A DNA stretch of 64,000 nucleotides. It comes from Virgibacillus_O xinjiangensis (lineage in GTDB: Bacteria; Bacillota; Bacilli; Bacillales; Amphibacillaceae). This document shows positions 34,376-43,998 of the stretch, one piece after another. Made by a program: the position numbers and the translations under genes. Each line of letters opens with the position of its first letter. Position 1 is the first letter of the stretch. The stretch is taken from positions 24,341-88,340 of the forward strand of contig NZ_JBHRSA010000009.1 of NCBI RefSeq assembly GCF_042643145.1, read 5' to 3'. Under the pieces are notes generated by a model, which was given only the letters and a program-made list of their open reading frames with translations, did not search any database and was not told the origin of the DNA.

Positions 34376-35800
34376 TCAAACAGTCAATATAGATTCATAA
34401 TCAATCACCCTGGTGCTGATCCGCTCCAGCAGACTCGCATCATGACTGATGGCGAGTATACCAATGTTCCGCTGATATGCATGATGGAGCACCGCCTCCC
34501 ATAACAGAGATTGTGTCCACGCATCCAGCATGGTGGTCATCTCATCAGCAATAATATATCTTACCGAGGGGTGGAATGCCCGTGCCACACAAATCCGTTG
34601 AAGTTCACCCCCAGACAATTCGCTTGGATATCTGTCCAGCCATTCTGCCCGGATTCCTAACTGCTTCATGACTTCCGGTTCAATAATTCCCGCTTCTTTC
34701 CATACTTTTTTCAATTTCCAGCGAGGGTTCACCGCCCGCTCTGGATGTTGCCAAATAAGCTGGACGGGATGCCCCCCCCGTTCAGGTACCGAACGTCCAT
34801 CGACCATGACCTTCCCTTCCAACGGTTTCCTATAACCGGCGAGCAATTGAGCCAGTGTCGTCTTTCCTGAACCACTTGGCCCGTATAATCCAACGACTTC
34901 CCCACTCCCTATCGTGAAGTTCAGTTTCCTGAAGAGATTATGGGCTCTGTCATAACGGTACGTCACACCTACAGCTTCCAACGTATTGTCTTTCTTTGGC
35001 ATGGAATCATCCCTGCGGGGAACAGGCGCGAAATCGTTTTGCGGAAGGGCCCTCCACAACTTCCTGGTATAGGCCTCTTTCAGTCTTTCTCCCTTCCCAG
35101 CGAAATCGGAAGCGAGGGCGGTTTCCACCGTGCGCCCCTCATTCATAATCACCAATCTATCAGAAATTTTCAAGGCAGTGGAAATATCATGGGTAATAAA
35201 CATTACTCCTGCTCCGTTTTCTGCGATCTGTCGAATATGTTCCATCGTTTCCTCGAGTACCGCAGAATCAAGCCCGGGAGTTGGCTCATCCGCAATAACC
35301 AACTCTGGATCCGATTGCAGCGCGGTGGCTGTCAGAACTCTCCTTGCCATTCCACCCGACAATTCGAAGGGATATTTTCTGGCAAGATTCGCCGTCATCC
35401 CTACCCTTTCCCATGGTTGGACCGATACATTGCCTCCGCTCTTCCCCACTTGTTTTCCCGCTTTGATGAGCGGATTCAGGGATTGGACAGATTGAGGAAT
35501 CAGTGCAATCTTATCCCCTCGGAACAAACGTTGCTTCGCTTGAGTAAGCTTCTCTCCATGATAAAGCAGTTCCCCCTGCGGCTGGGCATTGGCCGGAAGT
35601 ATCCCCAGTATGGCATCTGCCAAGAGGCTCTTCCCCGAACCGCTGGCTCCAATGACTGCCACAATTTCACCTTTATGAATAGATAGGTCAAGTTCGCTGA
35701 TCACTTGTACATTTTTTTCTTTCCATCCTCTGCTGTATTGTAAAAAAGATAAGCCAAACCCCCTCACTTCTAATAATGGGGTTTCTTTCAATCTGTTCAT
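34376..35800 (-). CDS. ABC importer ATPase, two fused ATP-binding domains (NikDE/CntDF-like)
   Basis: 474 residues. Domain 1 (~10-240): Walker A GASGSGKS, signature LSGGMARR, Walker B LVIADEPT. Domain 2 (~285-474): Walker A GPSGSGKT, signature LSGGELQR, Walker B YIIADEMTTMLD. In Nik, Opp and Cnt systems these are usually two proteins. LSGGM and DEMTTMLD are typical of nickel/opine-metal importers. Start MNRLKETPL at 35800 follows GGAGGCGG by 5 nt; the frame further up overlaps the permease gene. Last gene of the importer operon. Confidence 0.85.
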   Translation of the reverse strand: MNRLKETPLLEVRGFGLSFLQYSRGWKEKNVQVISELDLSIHKGEIVAVIGASGSGKSLLADAILGILPANAQPQGELLYHGEKLTQAKQRLFRGDKIALIPQSVQSLNPLIKAGKQVGKSGGNVSVQPWERVGMTANLARKYPFELSGGMARRVLTATALQSDPELVIADEPTPGLDSAVLEETMEHIRQIAENGAGVMFITHDISTALKISDRLVIMNEGRTVETALASDFAGKGERLKEAYTRKLWRALPQNDFAPVPRRDDSMPKKDNTLEAVGVTYRYDRAHNLFRKLNFTIGSGEVVGLYGPSGSGKTTLAQLLAGYRKPLEGKVMVDGRSVPERGGHPVQLIWQHPERAVNPRWKLKKVWKEAGIIEPEVMKQLGIRAEWLDRYPSELSGGELQRICVARAFHPSVRYIIADEMTTMLDAWTQSLLWEAVLHHAYQRNIGILAISHDASLLERISTRVIDYESILTV

Positions 35801-35834
35801 GACAGCCGCCTCCATTGATTCAAATCCTTCCCGG

Positions 35835-36662
35835 TCATTTCCGGCCATGAAAGGGATCCATCCATCTGCGAATATTTCTACCCAGTGTTTCAAATGCCGC
35901 CGCCATCAGCAGTAAAGATAAACCCGGGAAAAAGGCCAGCCACCACATGCCTGAGGATAAATACTGCATGGACTCCGATAAAATCACTCCAATGGCAGGC
36001 TGTTCCTCCGGCAGCCCGAAGCCGAGGAAAGTGATGGCGGCCTCATGCAACACAGCATGAGGGAAAAGCAGGATAAACCCGATGAACAGCTGTGGCAACA
36101 AGTGAGGAAGGTAGTGATGTACAACCATCCACCACCCCGGTTTTCCCATTCTTTTGGATATCTGTGTGTACTCCGTCTGCTTTACTTGCATTACTTCAGC
36201 ACGCAGCACACGTGTCATAGTAGGCCAATGGGTAAGTGCCAGGCCAGCAGTCACCCCAATAAACCCGCCACCAAAAGCAAATGAGATCATCAATAGCAGC
36301 ACGATATGGGGAATACTTAAGAACAGATCAACAAGAAAAGTCACAAGCTGATCGACCCATCTAGACCAACCGGCAAGAGAACTGAGGATAAAAGCAATCA
36401 AAGAGCTGGTCAAAGCGGCAATTATTCCCACAGCTAGGCTTAATGACAACCCTTTGACCGTCCTTGCAAACATGTCACGGCCCAGCCAGTCGGTTCCGAA
36501 CAAGTGGGCATAAGATGGCCCCTGGTTTCTGGCATCCAAATCGACCCCTAGCTTTTCACCTCCAAGCAAGAATCCAGCAAGGACAATACCTGTCAAAAAC
36601 ACCCCCGTTAACATCATGATGGCAGCTGAACGTTTCCGTCTATTAAAAATATGGTTTCTCAT
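35835..36662 (-). CDS. ABC importer permease (NikC/DppC-like)
   Basis: 275 residues with six hydrophobic segments. N-terminal domain of the OppC type (GPSYAHLFGTDWLGRDMFARTVKGLSLSLAVG) and EAA loop region EAAITFLGFGLPEEQPAIGVIL. It forms the membrane channel with the upstream permease; start ATG overlaps that gene's TGA by 4 nt. Confidence 0.88.
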   Translation of the reverse strand: MRNHIFNRRKRSAAIMMLTGVFLTGIVLAGFLLGGEKLGVDLDARNQGPSYAHLFGTDWLGRDMFARTVKGLSLSLAVGIIAALTSSLIAFILSSLAGWSRWVDQLVTFLVDLFLSIPHIVLLLMISFAFGGGFIGVTAGLALTHWPTMTRVLRAEVMQVKQTEYTQISKRMGKPGWWMVVHHYLPHLLPQLFIGFILLFPHAVLHEAAITFLGFGLPEEQPAIGVILSESMQYLSSGMWWLAFFPGLSLLLMAAAFETLGRNIRRWMDPFHGRK

Positions 36663-37648
36663 CGGCTGGTCCCCCCTCTTTTTATACGGGGGTCGACTAG
36701 TTGGTAAATTCCGTCTGCTGCCATATTTCCCATATAAACGAAGATGGTACTAGCCAATACAACCCCCAAAAGGAGGGGGACGTCTCCCCCCAATCCTGCC
36801 TGCACAACTGCTTGCCCCAGTCCTGGATATGAAAAAACCTGCTCAGCCAATACCGCTCCACCGAACAGCTCTCCAAAAGAAGCAAAATGCAGAGACACTG
36901 CAGGCAAAAGGATATTCCTTATTCCATGACGCCTTACAAGTGGCAATCCACTTTCCCCACGGGCCGTGGCGAAACGGATATATTCGCTGTGCATCACTTC
37001 AATCAATTTCTGCCTGGTATGTAGTGCTATCCCACTCACACCGACAACACTCAAGGTCAGTGCAGGCAGGAACAAATGCTGTACCCTTTCGAATAGGGTG
37101 ACGTCTTCCGCCAAGATACCTGCTGGTGTACCCAGTCCAACTGGGAACCAGCCAAGCCAAACGGCAAAAACCATTAACAAAACAAGTCCAAGCCAAAACG
37201 CAGGAGTGGATGCCAGCATAAAACAATACCACTTAATCAACCGGTCCACCCAGGTACCTTCTCTCATTCCTGCTATTATTCCTAACAAAAAGCCGAAAAG
37301 GCCTGAGAAACCCCAGGCCAGCCCCATAAGCGCAAATGAAGCAAGGAACCTCTCGGCAATCACCTCTATGACAGGGCTTCTATAAATCAGGGACATGCCC
37401 ATATCTCCGCCCAGCATTGCCTTTCCCCATTGCAGGTATTGCTCAACAGGAGACTTCTCCAGGCCCCAATAAGCCTCAATCTCCTCCTGCTGTTCAGGAC
37501 TGACCCGTGTCATTTCCGCACCAATATAGGATTGGACAGGGTCGATCGGAGAATGACTGACCAGCACGAATGCCAATATACTTGCAGCCACAAGCAGCAG
37601 GCAGAGCTTTAAAAGCTTATGGCCGAAAAATTTTAAGATTAATCCCAC
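36659..37648 (-). CDS. ABC importer permease (NikB/DppB-like)
   Basis: ~330 residues with six membrane segments; SPIDPVQSYIGAEMTRVSPEQ is typical of DppB/NikB-type N-termini and GELFGGAVLAEQVFSYPGLGQAVVQA is the conserved EAA-type C-terminal block. Start GTG at 37648 (VGLILKFFGH) is preceded by AAAGGCGG. The longer ORF to 37726 would overlap the SBP gene by 50 bp and is unlikely. 28 bp separate the two genes. Confidence 0.85.
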   Translation of the reverse strand: MGLILKFFGHKLLKLCLLLVAASILAFVLVSHSPIDPVQSYIGAEMTRVSPEQQEEIEAYWGLEKSPVEQYLQWGKAMLGGDMGMSLIYRSPVIEVIAERFLASFALMGLAWGFSGLFGFLLGIIAGMREGTWVDRLIKWYCFMLASTPAFWLGLVLLMVFAVWLGWFPVGLGTPAGILAEDVTLFERVQHLFLPALTLSVVGVSGIALHTRQKLIEVMHSEYIRFATARGESGLPLVRRHGIRNILLPAVSLHFASFGELFGGAVLAEQVFSYPGLGQAVVQAGLGGDVPLLLGVVLASTIFVYMGNMAADGIYQLVDPRIKRGGTSR

Positions 37649-37676
37649 TACCTTTGCCGCCTTTCCATTCCAGAAA

Positions 37677-39263
37677 TCAATCCGACCAATGCCATTGTGC
37701 AATGAAATCGGTAATCGGCCACCCATGTCCGTGCGGCTGAATTTTTTGTTCGCCGATCACCAGGTCTTCATCTATTAAATACAGATGATCCAGGTTTACT
37801 AGCCATGCCCATGGAGCGTCCCCTTGAGCGGCAACACCTGTTTCACCATCCCACTGTGCCTTTTGCCAGTAGTCATTCGCTTTTTCCTGGGAACTTGCAG
37901 TCAAGGCTTTATCCAGGTACCGATCTACCGTCGGGTTCGAGTAGTAATTCGCATTAAAGTAACCCATCCCCTGTGTTTCACTGCTGTACAGATTGTATAA
38001 CTCAAGCGGATCATGGCTTCCCCATCCCATCATGACTGGTTGTGAATGCATCAGCCTTTCCAGCTCGCTCCAGCTTTTGCCTTCCGTCTGCACTTCGATA
38101 CCAAGAGGAGCAATCATATCGGCAAAAGCGATGGACAAGGATTGACGAATCTGGTCACCACTCGGGTATAGCAGTGTGAAGGAAGCTTGCAGCTCTCCTT
38201 TCTCTCTGATCCCCTGCTCATTCTCCTTCCATCCTGCATCTTCCAACAGCTGTATGGCCTCTCCCATTCTTCCGTCCTCAACCACAGTATCCGGATTCCA
38301 CCAAGGCAGACCGTCTGCAGCGGAGTAGGCCGGGGTGCCATACCCCTCAAGCACTCCATCGACTAGAGACTCCCGGTCAATGGCTATATTGATCGCTTTC
38401 CGTATAGCATCATCTGCTGTCACATCATTGCCAATCGGCAAGCCTCCCTCTGTCTGCTTACCTTCCGGAATATATGGGAACATAATCCCCCGGTTATCCA
38501 CACTCTCCAAACTGACCAGTTTCATGCCATCCACTTCCCCGCCTGTAAAAGCAGGGGGAACAGCAGCGATATCTACATCTCCTGCTTTTGCTGCAGCATA
38601 TGCTGCATCCTCCGAGAGAAACAGGAAGGTCAGTTTCTTGAATTCCGGTTGATTTCCGTAATAGTGTGGATTGGCAGACACAATGATCTGCTGCCCCTTA
38701 TCCCATTGTTCCAATTGAAACGGACCAGAGCCGACTGGCCGCTCCTTATAATTTTCATCATAGGCGTGTTCCGGTACAATTCCTGTCGTAATCAATAGGT
38801 ATATAAAAGTTGATTGAGGTTCATGCAGATGAAATTCCACTGTATATTCATCTACCACTTCCACTTTTTTCATGTTACTGAGATCGATTACCGACCCACT
38901 ATCTTTCGTCTTATTAAAAGTGAAGGCTACATCCCCGGCAGTCAATGCTTTCCCATCGGAAAATACAGCATCCTCCCGTATGTCCACTTTCCACGTTCGG
39001 CCATCCTCACTTATTTCATAGTTTTCCGCTAAATCCTGTTCTATATTGAAATCCTTGTCATATTTCAACAGAGTGCTCTGGAAAAGCGGAGAACCATAAC
39101 GCCCCCAGCCGGTAGTCGGATCAAAACCATCTTCCGGTTCACCGCCGATCGCCAACACCAGTTCATCCTTCTGCTCCGTATCAGTGGGGTCATCCTCCTG
39201 ACCGGAACATGCAACAGTAAGTATTATTAGAATGATAGCCATCCATATTTGTATGTACCTCAT
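37677..39263 (-). CDS. extracellular solute-binding lipoprotein of a nickel/opine/peptide-type ABC importer
   Basis: 528 residues of the SBP_bac_5 family. The lipoprotein signal ends in LTVAC (Cys19). GEPEDGFDPTTGWGRYGSPLFQSTLL, DLAENYEISEDGRTWKVDIREDAVFSDGKALTAGDVAFTF and RKAINIAIDRESLVDGVLEGYG are family landmarks. Start at 39263 follows AGAGGAAG. It captures the ligand outside the cell for the two permeases and fused ATPase downstream. Gene order SBP-B-C-ATPase and ATPase motifs point to nickel or metal-opine uptake, but dipeptide uptake is not excluded. Confidence 0.82.
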   Translation of the reverse strand: MRYIQIWMAIILIILTVACSGQEDDPTDTEQKDELVLAIGGEPEDGFDPTTGWGRYGSPLFQSTLLKYDKDFNIEQDLAENYEISEDGRTWKVDIREDAVFSDGKALTAGDVAFTFNKTKDSGSVIDLSNMKKVEVVDEYTVEFHLHEPQSTFIYLLITTGIVPEHAYDENYKERPVGSGPFQLEQWDKGQQIIVSANPHYYGNQPEFKKLTFLFLSEDAAYAAAKAGDVDIAAVPPAFTGGEVDGMKLVSLESVDNRGIMFPYIPEGKQTEGGLPIGNDVTADDAIRKAINIAIDRESLVDGVLEGYGTPAYSAADGLPWWNPDTVVEDGRMGEAIQLLEDAGWKENEQGIREKGELQASFTLLYPSGDQIRQSLSIAFADMIAPLGIEVQTEGKSWSELERLMHSQPVMMGWGSHDPLELYNLYSSETQGMGYFNANYYSNPTVDRYLDKALTASSQEKANDYWQKAQWDGETGVAAQGDAPWAWLVNLDHLYLIDEDLVIGEQKIQPHGHGWPITDFIAQWHWSD

Positions 39264-39357
39264 TGTTGTCTTCCTCTCTCTCATGTTTTTCATTTTATAG
39301 TTTAACACAGCTTAACGCAATAACACGGAGGCACACCCTCTTTAGGATACTGCCATG

Positions 39358-39390
39358 TAAAAAGCCACCACCCCAAGGGTGATGGCCTCT
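39358..39390 (-). terminator. terminator between GPH symporter and SBP gene
   Basis: GCCATCACCC / GGGTGGTGGC on the minus strand, then TTTTTA. It ends the GPH symporter transcript before the ABC importer operon. Confidence 0.8.
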
Positions 39391-39400
39391 TATATTCCTT

Positions 39401-40789
39401 CTATTGTTTTGCTGCAAGGTCTTCGTTGATTTGTTCGAACATTTTATCATTCAGTTTATAGCCGTACTTGAAGATAATGAAGCAGATGATACAGGAAATG
39501 GCTGGTACCAGCACCATCAGCACCTCTATCCCCGTCAGCGTACCAGGAGTCTGTTCAGCATTTGGAACATAGCCGATCAAGGAAAGACCAATACCACCAA
39601 CAAACCCTGCAACTGCTTGGGACAATTTCCTCATAAAGCTGTACAACGAATAAGTGGTTCCTTCCTGCCTGACCCCTGTTTGCCATTCTCCATAATCAAT
39701 GACATCGGAGATGAATGCCCACACAAGCATATTCGGTATGTTGATTCCGAGCATCCCGAGCCAAAGAAGCGGCAGTACGGTAAATGGCGTGGATGGCAAT
39801 ATGAATAACAGCCCCATTGCTGCTGCGCCCACTAGGAATCCGACCAGCGTCAATGTCTTTTTTCCTAAGATCTTCGTCAGTTTCGGAATAAACACAACCA
39901 GTAGGACGACAGAAACAATATTCAACATATTATAGACAGAGAATAGGAAAGGATTGTCCAAGTTATAGGTGAAGAAATACAATCCTACCGATTGGTTGAT
40001 CAACATGGCCATCAAGATGAAAAAGGACATGAGCGAGAGAGATAAGAATGGCCCATTCCTCAGAATTCTTGTCACCATTTGAAAACTCATTTTTTCCGGT
40101 TTAGCCGATTGAACCGGCTTTATTCTTTCTTTTGTGTTTTTGTAAGTTAAATAATAGAGAATCAGGGCAATTACTCCGAAAATGGCTACAACTGCAGGAT
40201 AGCCAATCTTCTCGGATGGGAACAAGGCAACCAGTGGAACGACCAGTATTCCAATAGAGAACATCCCAATTTGGCTTCCTAACCCACGGAAAGATGCCAG
40301 TGATGAACGTTCTACAGGGTCTCTAGTAATGACGGAAGCCAGAGAACCGTAAGGAATATTCACCGCCGTATAGGCCATACCAAACAAAATATAGGTTACA
40401 TAGGCATATACAAGTTTCCCTGACTCAGACAAATCAGGCGTGATGAACAGCAGAACAGCCATAACCACCACTGGAATACCAGCCCACTTCATATACGGTC
40501 TGAATCGCCCCTTCGGATTATTACTGCCGAACCGGTCGATGACTGATCCCATCAACGGGTCATTAATGGCATCCCAGATTCTGGCCACCAAAAACAATGT
40601 ACCAACTGCAGCCGCAGAAATACCGAAGACATCAGTATAAAACACGAGAAGATATGTGGTGACCATGGAAAATGTTAAATTGTTGGCAGTGTCCCCCAGA
40701 CCATAAGAAAACTTTTCCTTCAGAGAGACTTTGTCCCCTCCTGTCGCCTCTTGTGCCACATGTTCCTCAGAGTGTTGAATTTTTTCCAT
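39401..40789 (-). CDS. GPH family sugar symporter (first copy)
   Basis: 462 residues with 12 membrane segments. GPH signature blocks: KFSYGLGDTANNLTF at the N-terminus and ARIWDAINDPLMGSVIDRFGSNNPKGRFRPYMKWAGIP after segment 2. Members import melibiose, xylosides, glucuronides or hexuronates with Na+ or H+. Start at 40789 has GGAGG. A cre-like site lies at 40810-40823 and a divergent AraC regulator at 40928, suggesting catabolite-repressed, inducible sugar uptake. The substrate is unknown. Confidence 0.85.
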   Translation of the reverse strand: MEKIQHSEEHVAQEATGGDKVSLKEKFSYGLGDTANNLTFSMVTTYLLVFYTDVFGISAAAVGTLFLVARIWDAINDPLMGSVIDRFGSNNPKGRFRPYMKWAGIPVVVMAVLLFITPDLSESGKLVYAYVTYILFGMAYTAVNIPYGSLASVITRDPVERSSLASFRGLGSQIGMFSIGILVVPLVALFPSEKIGYPAVVAIFGVIALILYYLTYKNTKERIKPVQSAKPEKMSFQMVTRILRNGPFLSLSLMSFFILMAMLINQSVGLYFFTYNLDNPFLFSVYNMLNIVSVVLLVVFIPKLTKILGKKTLTLVGFLVGAAAMGLLFILPSTPFTVLPLLWLGMLGINIPNMLVWAFISDVIDYGEWQTGVRQEGTTYSLYSFMRKLSQAVAGFVGGIGLSLIGYVPNAEQTPGTLTGIEVLMVLVPAISCIICFIIFKYGYKLNDKMFEQINEDLAAKQ

Positions 40790-40809
40790 ATTTAAAACCT
40801 CCGTATACT

Positions 40810-40823
40810 TGCAATCGTTTTCA
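40810..40823 (-). promoter_or_regulatory. cre-like CcpA site
   Basis: Minus strand TGAAAACGATTGCA matches the cre consensus TGWAANCGNTNWCA with one mismatch. 21 bp before the GPH start. A second, weaker match (ATGGAAACGCTATAA, one mismatch to the looser consensus) is at 40886-40900, near the AraC gene. Confidence 0.65.
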
Positions 40824-40927
40824 TGGTTCGATTATAATAGATTTATAACATTTTTATAAGGACTTATATATCATTAAAAGGATAATTATAGCGTTTCCAT
40901 GAAGCGCTTCCTAAAAGGAGTAGAAAT

Positions 40928-42127
40928 ATGGAACAATCTCACCTGGTTTCGGCAGCTATGAAACTGCATTATGTCACCGAATTGAATACATATATTCTTA
41001 GTGGAAAGGGGGACTTTCTTTTCCACCATGAAACAATCTCCCTCCCCTCTTTTATGCCCGGGTATGAACAGTCCGACATAGTGAATCTCCATTGGCAGAT
41101 GGATAAGGAGGAGAGCAAACTCTATCATTATACGAACGAATGGGGACTGAATTATCTTGGACAACCATTTACTATGGACGGAGGCTATTCAGTCATCATT
41201 GGGCCTTTTCTGGATATGACACCGAATTTCTTCAGTCTTTCAAGAGAATTCAACCTAAGCAGCCATGAAAGTGAAGAATTACGCTCCGTATGTTCACAAC
41301 TCCAAGTCCTATCTCTCGAAAAGGAAAATGGCTTTTCCAACCTCCTGCGTCAATTTGAACAACTTGCAGACGACTCACCTCCCACACGCCTTCAAGCGGA
41401 GAAAAGCGAGGAGTTCAAAGCAATCGAGAAAGATATTTCGGAAATGAATAGAGAGGCAGAACTCGTTAAGCTTCGATATAAAGTAGAAGGGGAGTTCATG
41501 TATGCAGTAGAACTTGGACAAAAAGAAAAAGCACAGAAACTGATAAACTCCAATAATATGCTATTCTCTTTTTCCGACCGCTTCCCAAACCAGCCAATTC
41601 GAAGAGTCAAAAACCTGGCGATTGTTTTGAATACACTACTGAGAACTGCAGTGTCCAAAAGTAAGGTGCCGTCCATACTGATTCACCGGTTGTCGGAAAA
41701 GTTTGCATTCGAAATAGAATATACCAATAAATTGTCCAAGCTACAGCAGTTGTACGACCAGATGATTGAAGAATACTGTGACCTTGTCCGGTCCAGCACA
41801 TTAAGCGATTATTCGAACGTCACACAACGTGCTGTTGAATATTTAGTGAATTTCTATGATAAGCAAATCGATAAAAATGAACTGGCTGAGGTCTGCTTTA
41901 CCCATCCCAGCCATTTGTCCCGCAAGTTCAAGCAAGAAACCAAGATGACCATTACAGGATATCAACAGATGCTCCGAATCAATAAAGCAAAATACCTGCT
42001 GATGAATGAAAGCATTTCCATCGAAGAAATAGCTTGGTTGGTTGGTTATGAAGATGCTTCGTACTTTACAAGAGTTTTCAAAAAGGAAACGGGTTACACC
42101 CCTTCCAAATATAAAAGTCTTCATTAA
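40928..42127 (+). CDS. AraC-family transcriptional regulator
   Basis: 399 residues. The C-terminus has the two-helix-turn-helix AraC domain: IDKNELAEVCFTHPSHLSRKFKQETKMTITGYQQMLRINKAKYLL and SIEEIAWLVGYEDASYFTRVFKKETGYTPSKY. The N-terminal ~280 residues have no receiver or kinase motif and resemble the ligand/coiled-coil part of YesN/YesS-like regulators. Divergent from the GPH symporter, which it most likely controls. SD AAAGGAG. Confidence 0.88.
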   Translation: MEQSHLVSAAMKLHYVTELNTYILSGKGDFLFHHETISLPSFMPGYEQSDIVNLHWQMDKEESKLYHYTNEWGLNYLGQPFTMDGGYSVIIGPFLDMTPNFFSLSREFNLSSHESEELRSVCSQLQVLSLEKENGFSNLLRQFEQLADDSPPTRLQAEKSEEFKAIEKDISEMNREAELVKLRYKVEGEFMYAVELGQKEKAQKLINSNNMLFSFSDRFPNQPIRRVKNLAIVLNTLLRTAVSKSKVPSILIHRLSEKFAFEIEYTNKLSKLQQLYDQMIEEYCDLVRSSTLSDYSNVTQRAVEYLVNFYDKQIDKNELAEVCFTHPSHLSRKFKQETKMTITGYQQMLRINKAKYLLMNESISIEEIAWLVGYEDASYFTRVFKKETGYTPSKYKSLH

Positions 42128-42221
42128 TTTAGGGTTTATCGACTTAATGTTATTGCCAAACTTAGCAACCCTTCAGTTCATCATCCTGGAATTTGAACGG
42201 ATGGCCATTAAAGGCCATTAA

Positions 42222-42257
42222 AAAAGAAGTGCTCCGAGATTTTTCTCCGAGCACTTC
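42222..42257 (-). terminator. terminator after the second GPH symporter gene
   Basis: GAAGTGCTCGGAGA / TCTCGGAGCACTTC on the minus strand (one mismatch), then TTTTTT. A further hairpin (GAGCTGC / GCAGCTC) lies at 42346-42361 next to the stop codon. Confidence 0.7.
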
Positions 42258-42369
42258 CTGCTACTGGTATGCTTATTTTAAAAGGACGAAGAATGACCGG
42301 CCTCCCCAATCAGATATGTTATGCTCATCAAACGAATAGAGCTGCCCCTTTGAGCAGCTCCATTCCTTG

Positions 42370-43848
42370 TTATACAATTTCTGGCAAATCCTTCTCGATC
42401 TCTGAATCCTGTTTCTTCTTAGCAATAGCTGATTGGACTTCTTCCATCTTTTTGCCATCCAGATGATAGAAATTCATGGCGACGATAGAAATCAGCCAAC
42501 CGGCAATAGGAATCCCGAATGTAATGATCAATGTCATCACCAGTAAAGGCGTCGTCAGTGCTTCTCCTAGTTGTGGAAATTCATTTTGGTATCCAATGAA
42601 TGCAACAAGGAACCCGACTAGCGCTGGTGCAAGGGAAGATACCATCTTATCGATGAAGGAAAAGATTGTTCCCATCATACCCGGAACATATCTTCCGGTT
42701 TTATAGGTTTCATAATCAGAGACATCCGCGATCATTGGAATAACAATCGAAGGCGTCAGTGTCGCTATCCCCATCCCGATGCTGTATAGCAGAAGGAAAA
42801 GTAAGGTTGTCGCACCCAGATTACTGAGCGATACTGTTGAAGGATCGATGACCAAAAAGAATCCGATCAGTATGCTGAATGAAATTACTCCTAACCATGA
42901 TGCCTTTACCAGTGTACTCTTCATTCCGCGTTTTCTTGCATAATTAACACCAATGAAGGTAATCAGGACACCGGGGATAATCGTGATCATGGAGATCGTA
43001 CCGCTTAGTGCATAGTCTCCCAGCATAATTCCAAAGAACATGACGGTCACTGGAGCCTGCCTCATCACTGAGGAAGCCAATTTGTCGGTAGAAGCGGATA
43101 TTACCAGCATCTGCAACGGTCGATTTCCTTTCAATATCGGCCAATAATCACGGAACCTCGTATTCACGGTCAAATCGGCAAGACCAAAGAATTCTTTGCG
43201 GTCTTTCTGCCAAAGTGCGATGACAGCCAATCCTGTAAAAACTCCCGCCGCAATCATAACGATGGTGTTCAGTTCTGTAAAGAGCCCCATATTGAAGTCG
43301 CCATGTTTTCCGACAAGATAGGAAGCAACGTAGATTTGTCCACCGGTGAAAATGACAATGTTATAGACAGAGTCAAAGATGGAAAAGAGAGGACGCTGTT
43401 TTGGATTGTTCGTCAATACCGTCTGCGCTGCTTTAGTTACTGCTGTTTGCAACGTATAACCTACAATATAAATTGCATAAATCCCAATGAAGAAAATCAT
43501 CTGGAAGGAAGCCGGCAATTGATGGGTTACATTATACATAATTAGAATGGAACCTGCTAAAATAATATTTCCGATAATCATTATCGGACGAAATTTACCA
43601 AATTTCGATTCCGTCTTATCAATGATAAAACCGATGATCGGGTCTGTGATACCATCAAACACCCGCATGAATGTAAGGATGGTGCTGACAATTACAACGG
43701 TCAACCCGGCAACCCCTGTTGCATAATAGGATACAAACATGAGTGCAAACATGTATAAGTTCGTTGCTGTATTGTTTAAAGCGAACAACCCTATCTGCCA
43801 TAGTTTTGCTGAATGATAATTATTAGTTTCTATTGACGCTGTCGTCAT
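42370..43848 (-). CDS. GPH family sugar symporter (operator-linked, probable uronate/uronide importer)
   Basis: 492 residues, 12 membrane segments, with GPH blocks TFMRVFDGITDPIIGFIIDKTESKFGKFRPIMIIGNI and ADVSDYETYKTGRYVPGMMGTIFSFIDKM. It differs clearly from the symporter at 39401. Its promoter carries the TTTGTTC-CCC-AAACAAA operator and a cre-like site, the same layout as before uxaC. That places it in the uronate regulon and suggests it imports a hexuronate, a glucuronide or gluconate. Substrate is inference. SD GGGGAGG. Confidence 0.85.
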   Translation of the reverse strand: MTTASIETNNYHSAKLWQIGLFALNNTATNLYMFALMFVSYYATGVAGLTVVIVSTILTFMRVFDGITDPIIGFIIDKTESKFGKFRPIMIIGNIILAGSILIMYNVTHQLPASFQMIFFIGIYAIYIVGYTLQTAVTKAAQTVLTNNPKQRPLFSIFDSVYNIVIFTGGQIYVASYLVGKHGDFNMGLFTELNTIVMIAAGVFTGLAVIALWQKDRKEFFGLADLTVNTRFRDYWPILKGNRPLQMLVISASTDKLASSVMRQAPVTVMFFGIMLGDYALSGTISMITIIPGVLITFIGVNYARKRGMKSTLVKASWLGVISFSILIGFFLVIDPSTVSLSNLGATTLLFLLLYSIGMGIATLTPSIVIPMIADVSDYETYKTGRYVPGMMGTIFSFIDKMVSSLAPALVGFLVAFIGYQNEFPQLGEALTTPLLVMTLIITFGIPIAGWLISIVAMNFYHLDGKKMEEVQSAIAKKKQDSEIEKDLPEIV

Positions 43849-43872
43849 GATAGATTACCTCCCCTTGGTATA

Positions 43873-43887
43873 AAAAAACGCTTTCAT
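43873..43887 (-). promoter_or_regulatory. weak cre-like site in the symporter leader
   Basis: Minus strand ATGAAAGCGTTTTTT has the cre core but lacks the closing CA. It lies 25 bp before the start codon, where it could act as a roadblock. Confidence 0.3.
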
Positions 43888-43957
43888 AATTGCTAAGACA
43901 TTCAAGTTGCCTACGCTTCCTCCACCCCATTTACCCCCTTTGCCGAGTTTCGATTAT

Positions 43958-43974
43958 TTTGTTCCCCAAACAAA
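43958..43974. promoter_or_regulatory. XylR/ROK-type operator before the GPH symporter
   Basis: TTTGTTC-CCC-AAACAAA; one mismatch to the perfect palindrome found at three other places in the window. On the minus strand it is bracketed by TTGATT (-35) and AATAAT (-10) with an 18-bp spacer, so it sits inside the promoter. Confidence 0.75.
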
Positions 43975-43998
43975 CTAATCAACTTAATATGAGTATAT

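Noticed and set aside
34376..35893. 505-residue version of the fused ATPase
   Set aside because: It would overlap the permease gene by 59 bp; the SD supports the start at 35800.
40901..40910. GAAGCGCTTC as a cre site
   Set aside because: The palindrome lacks the AA-N-CG spacing of the cre consensus. The cre-like site next to it (40886-40900) fits better.
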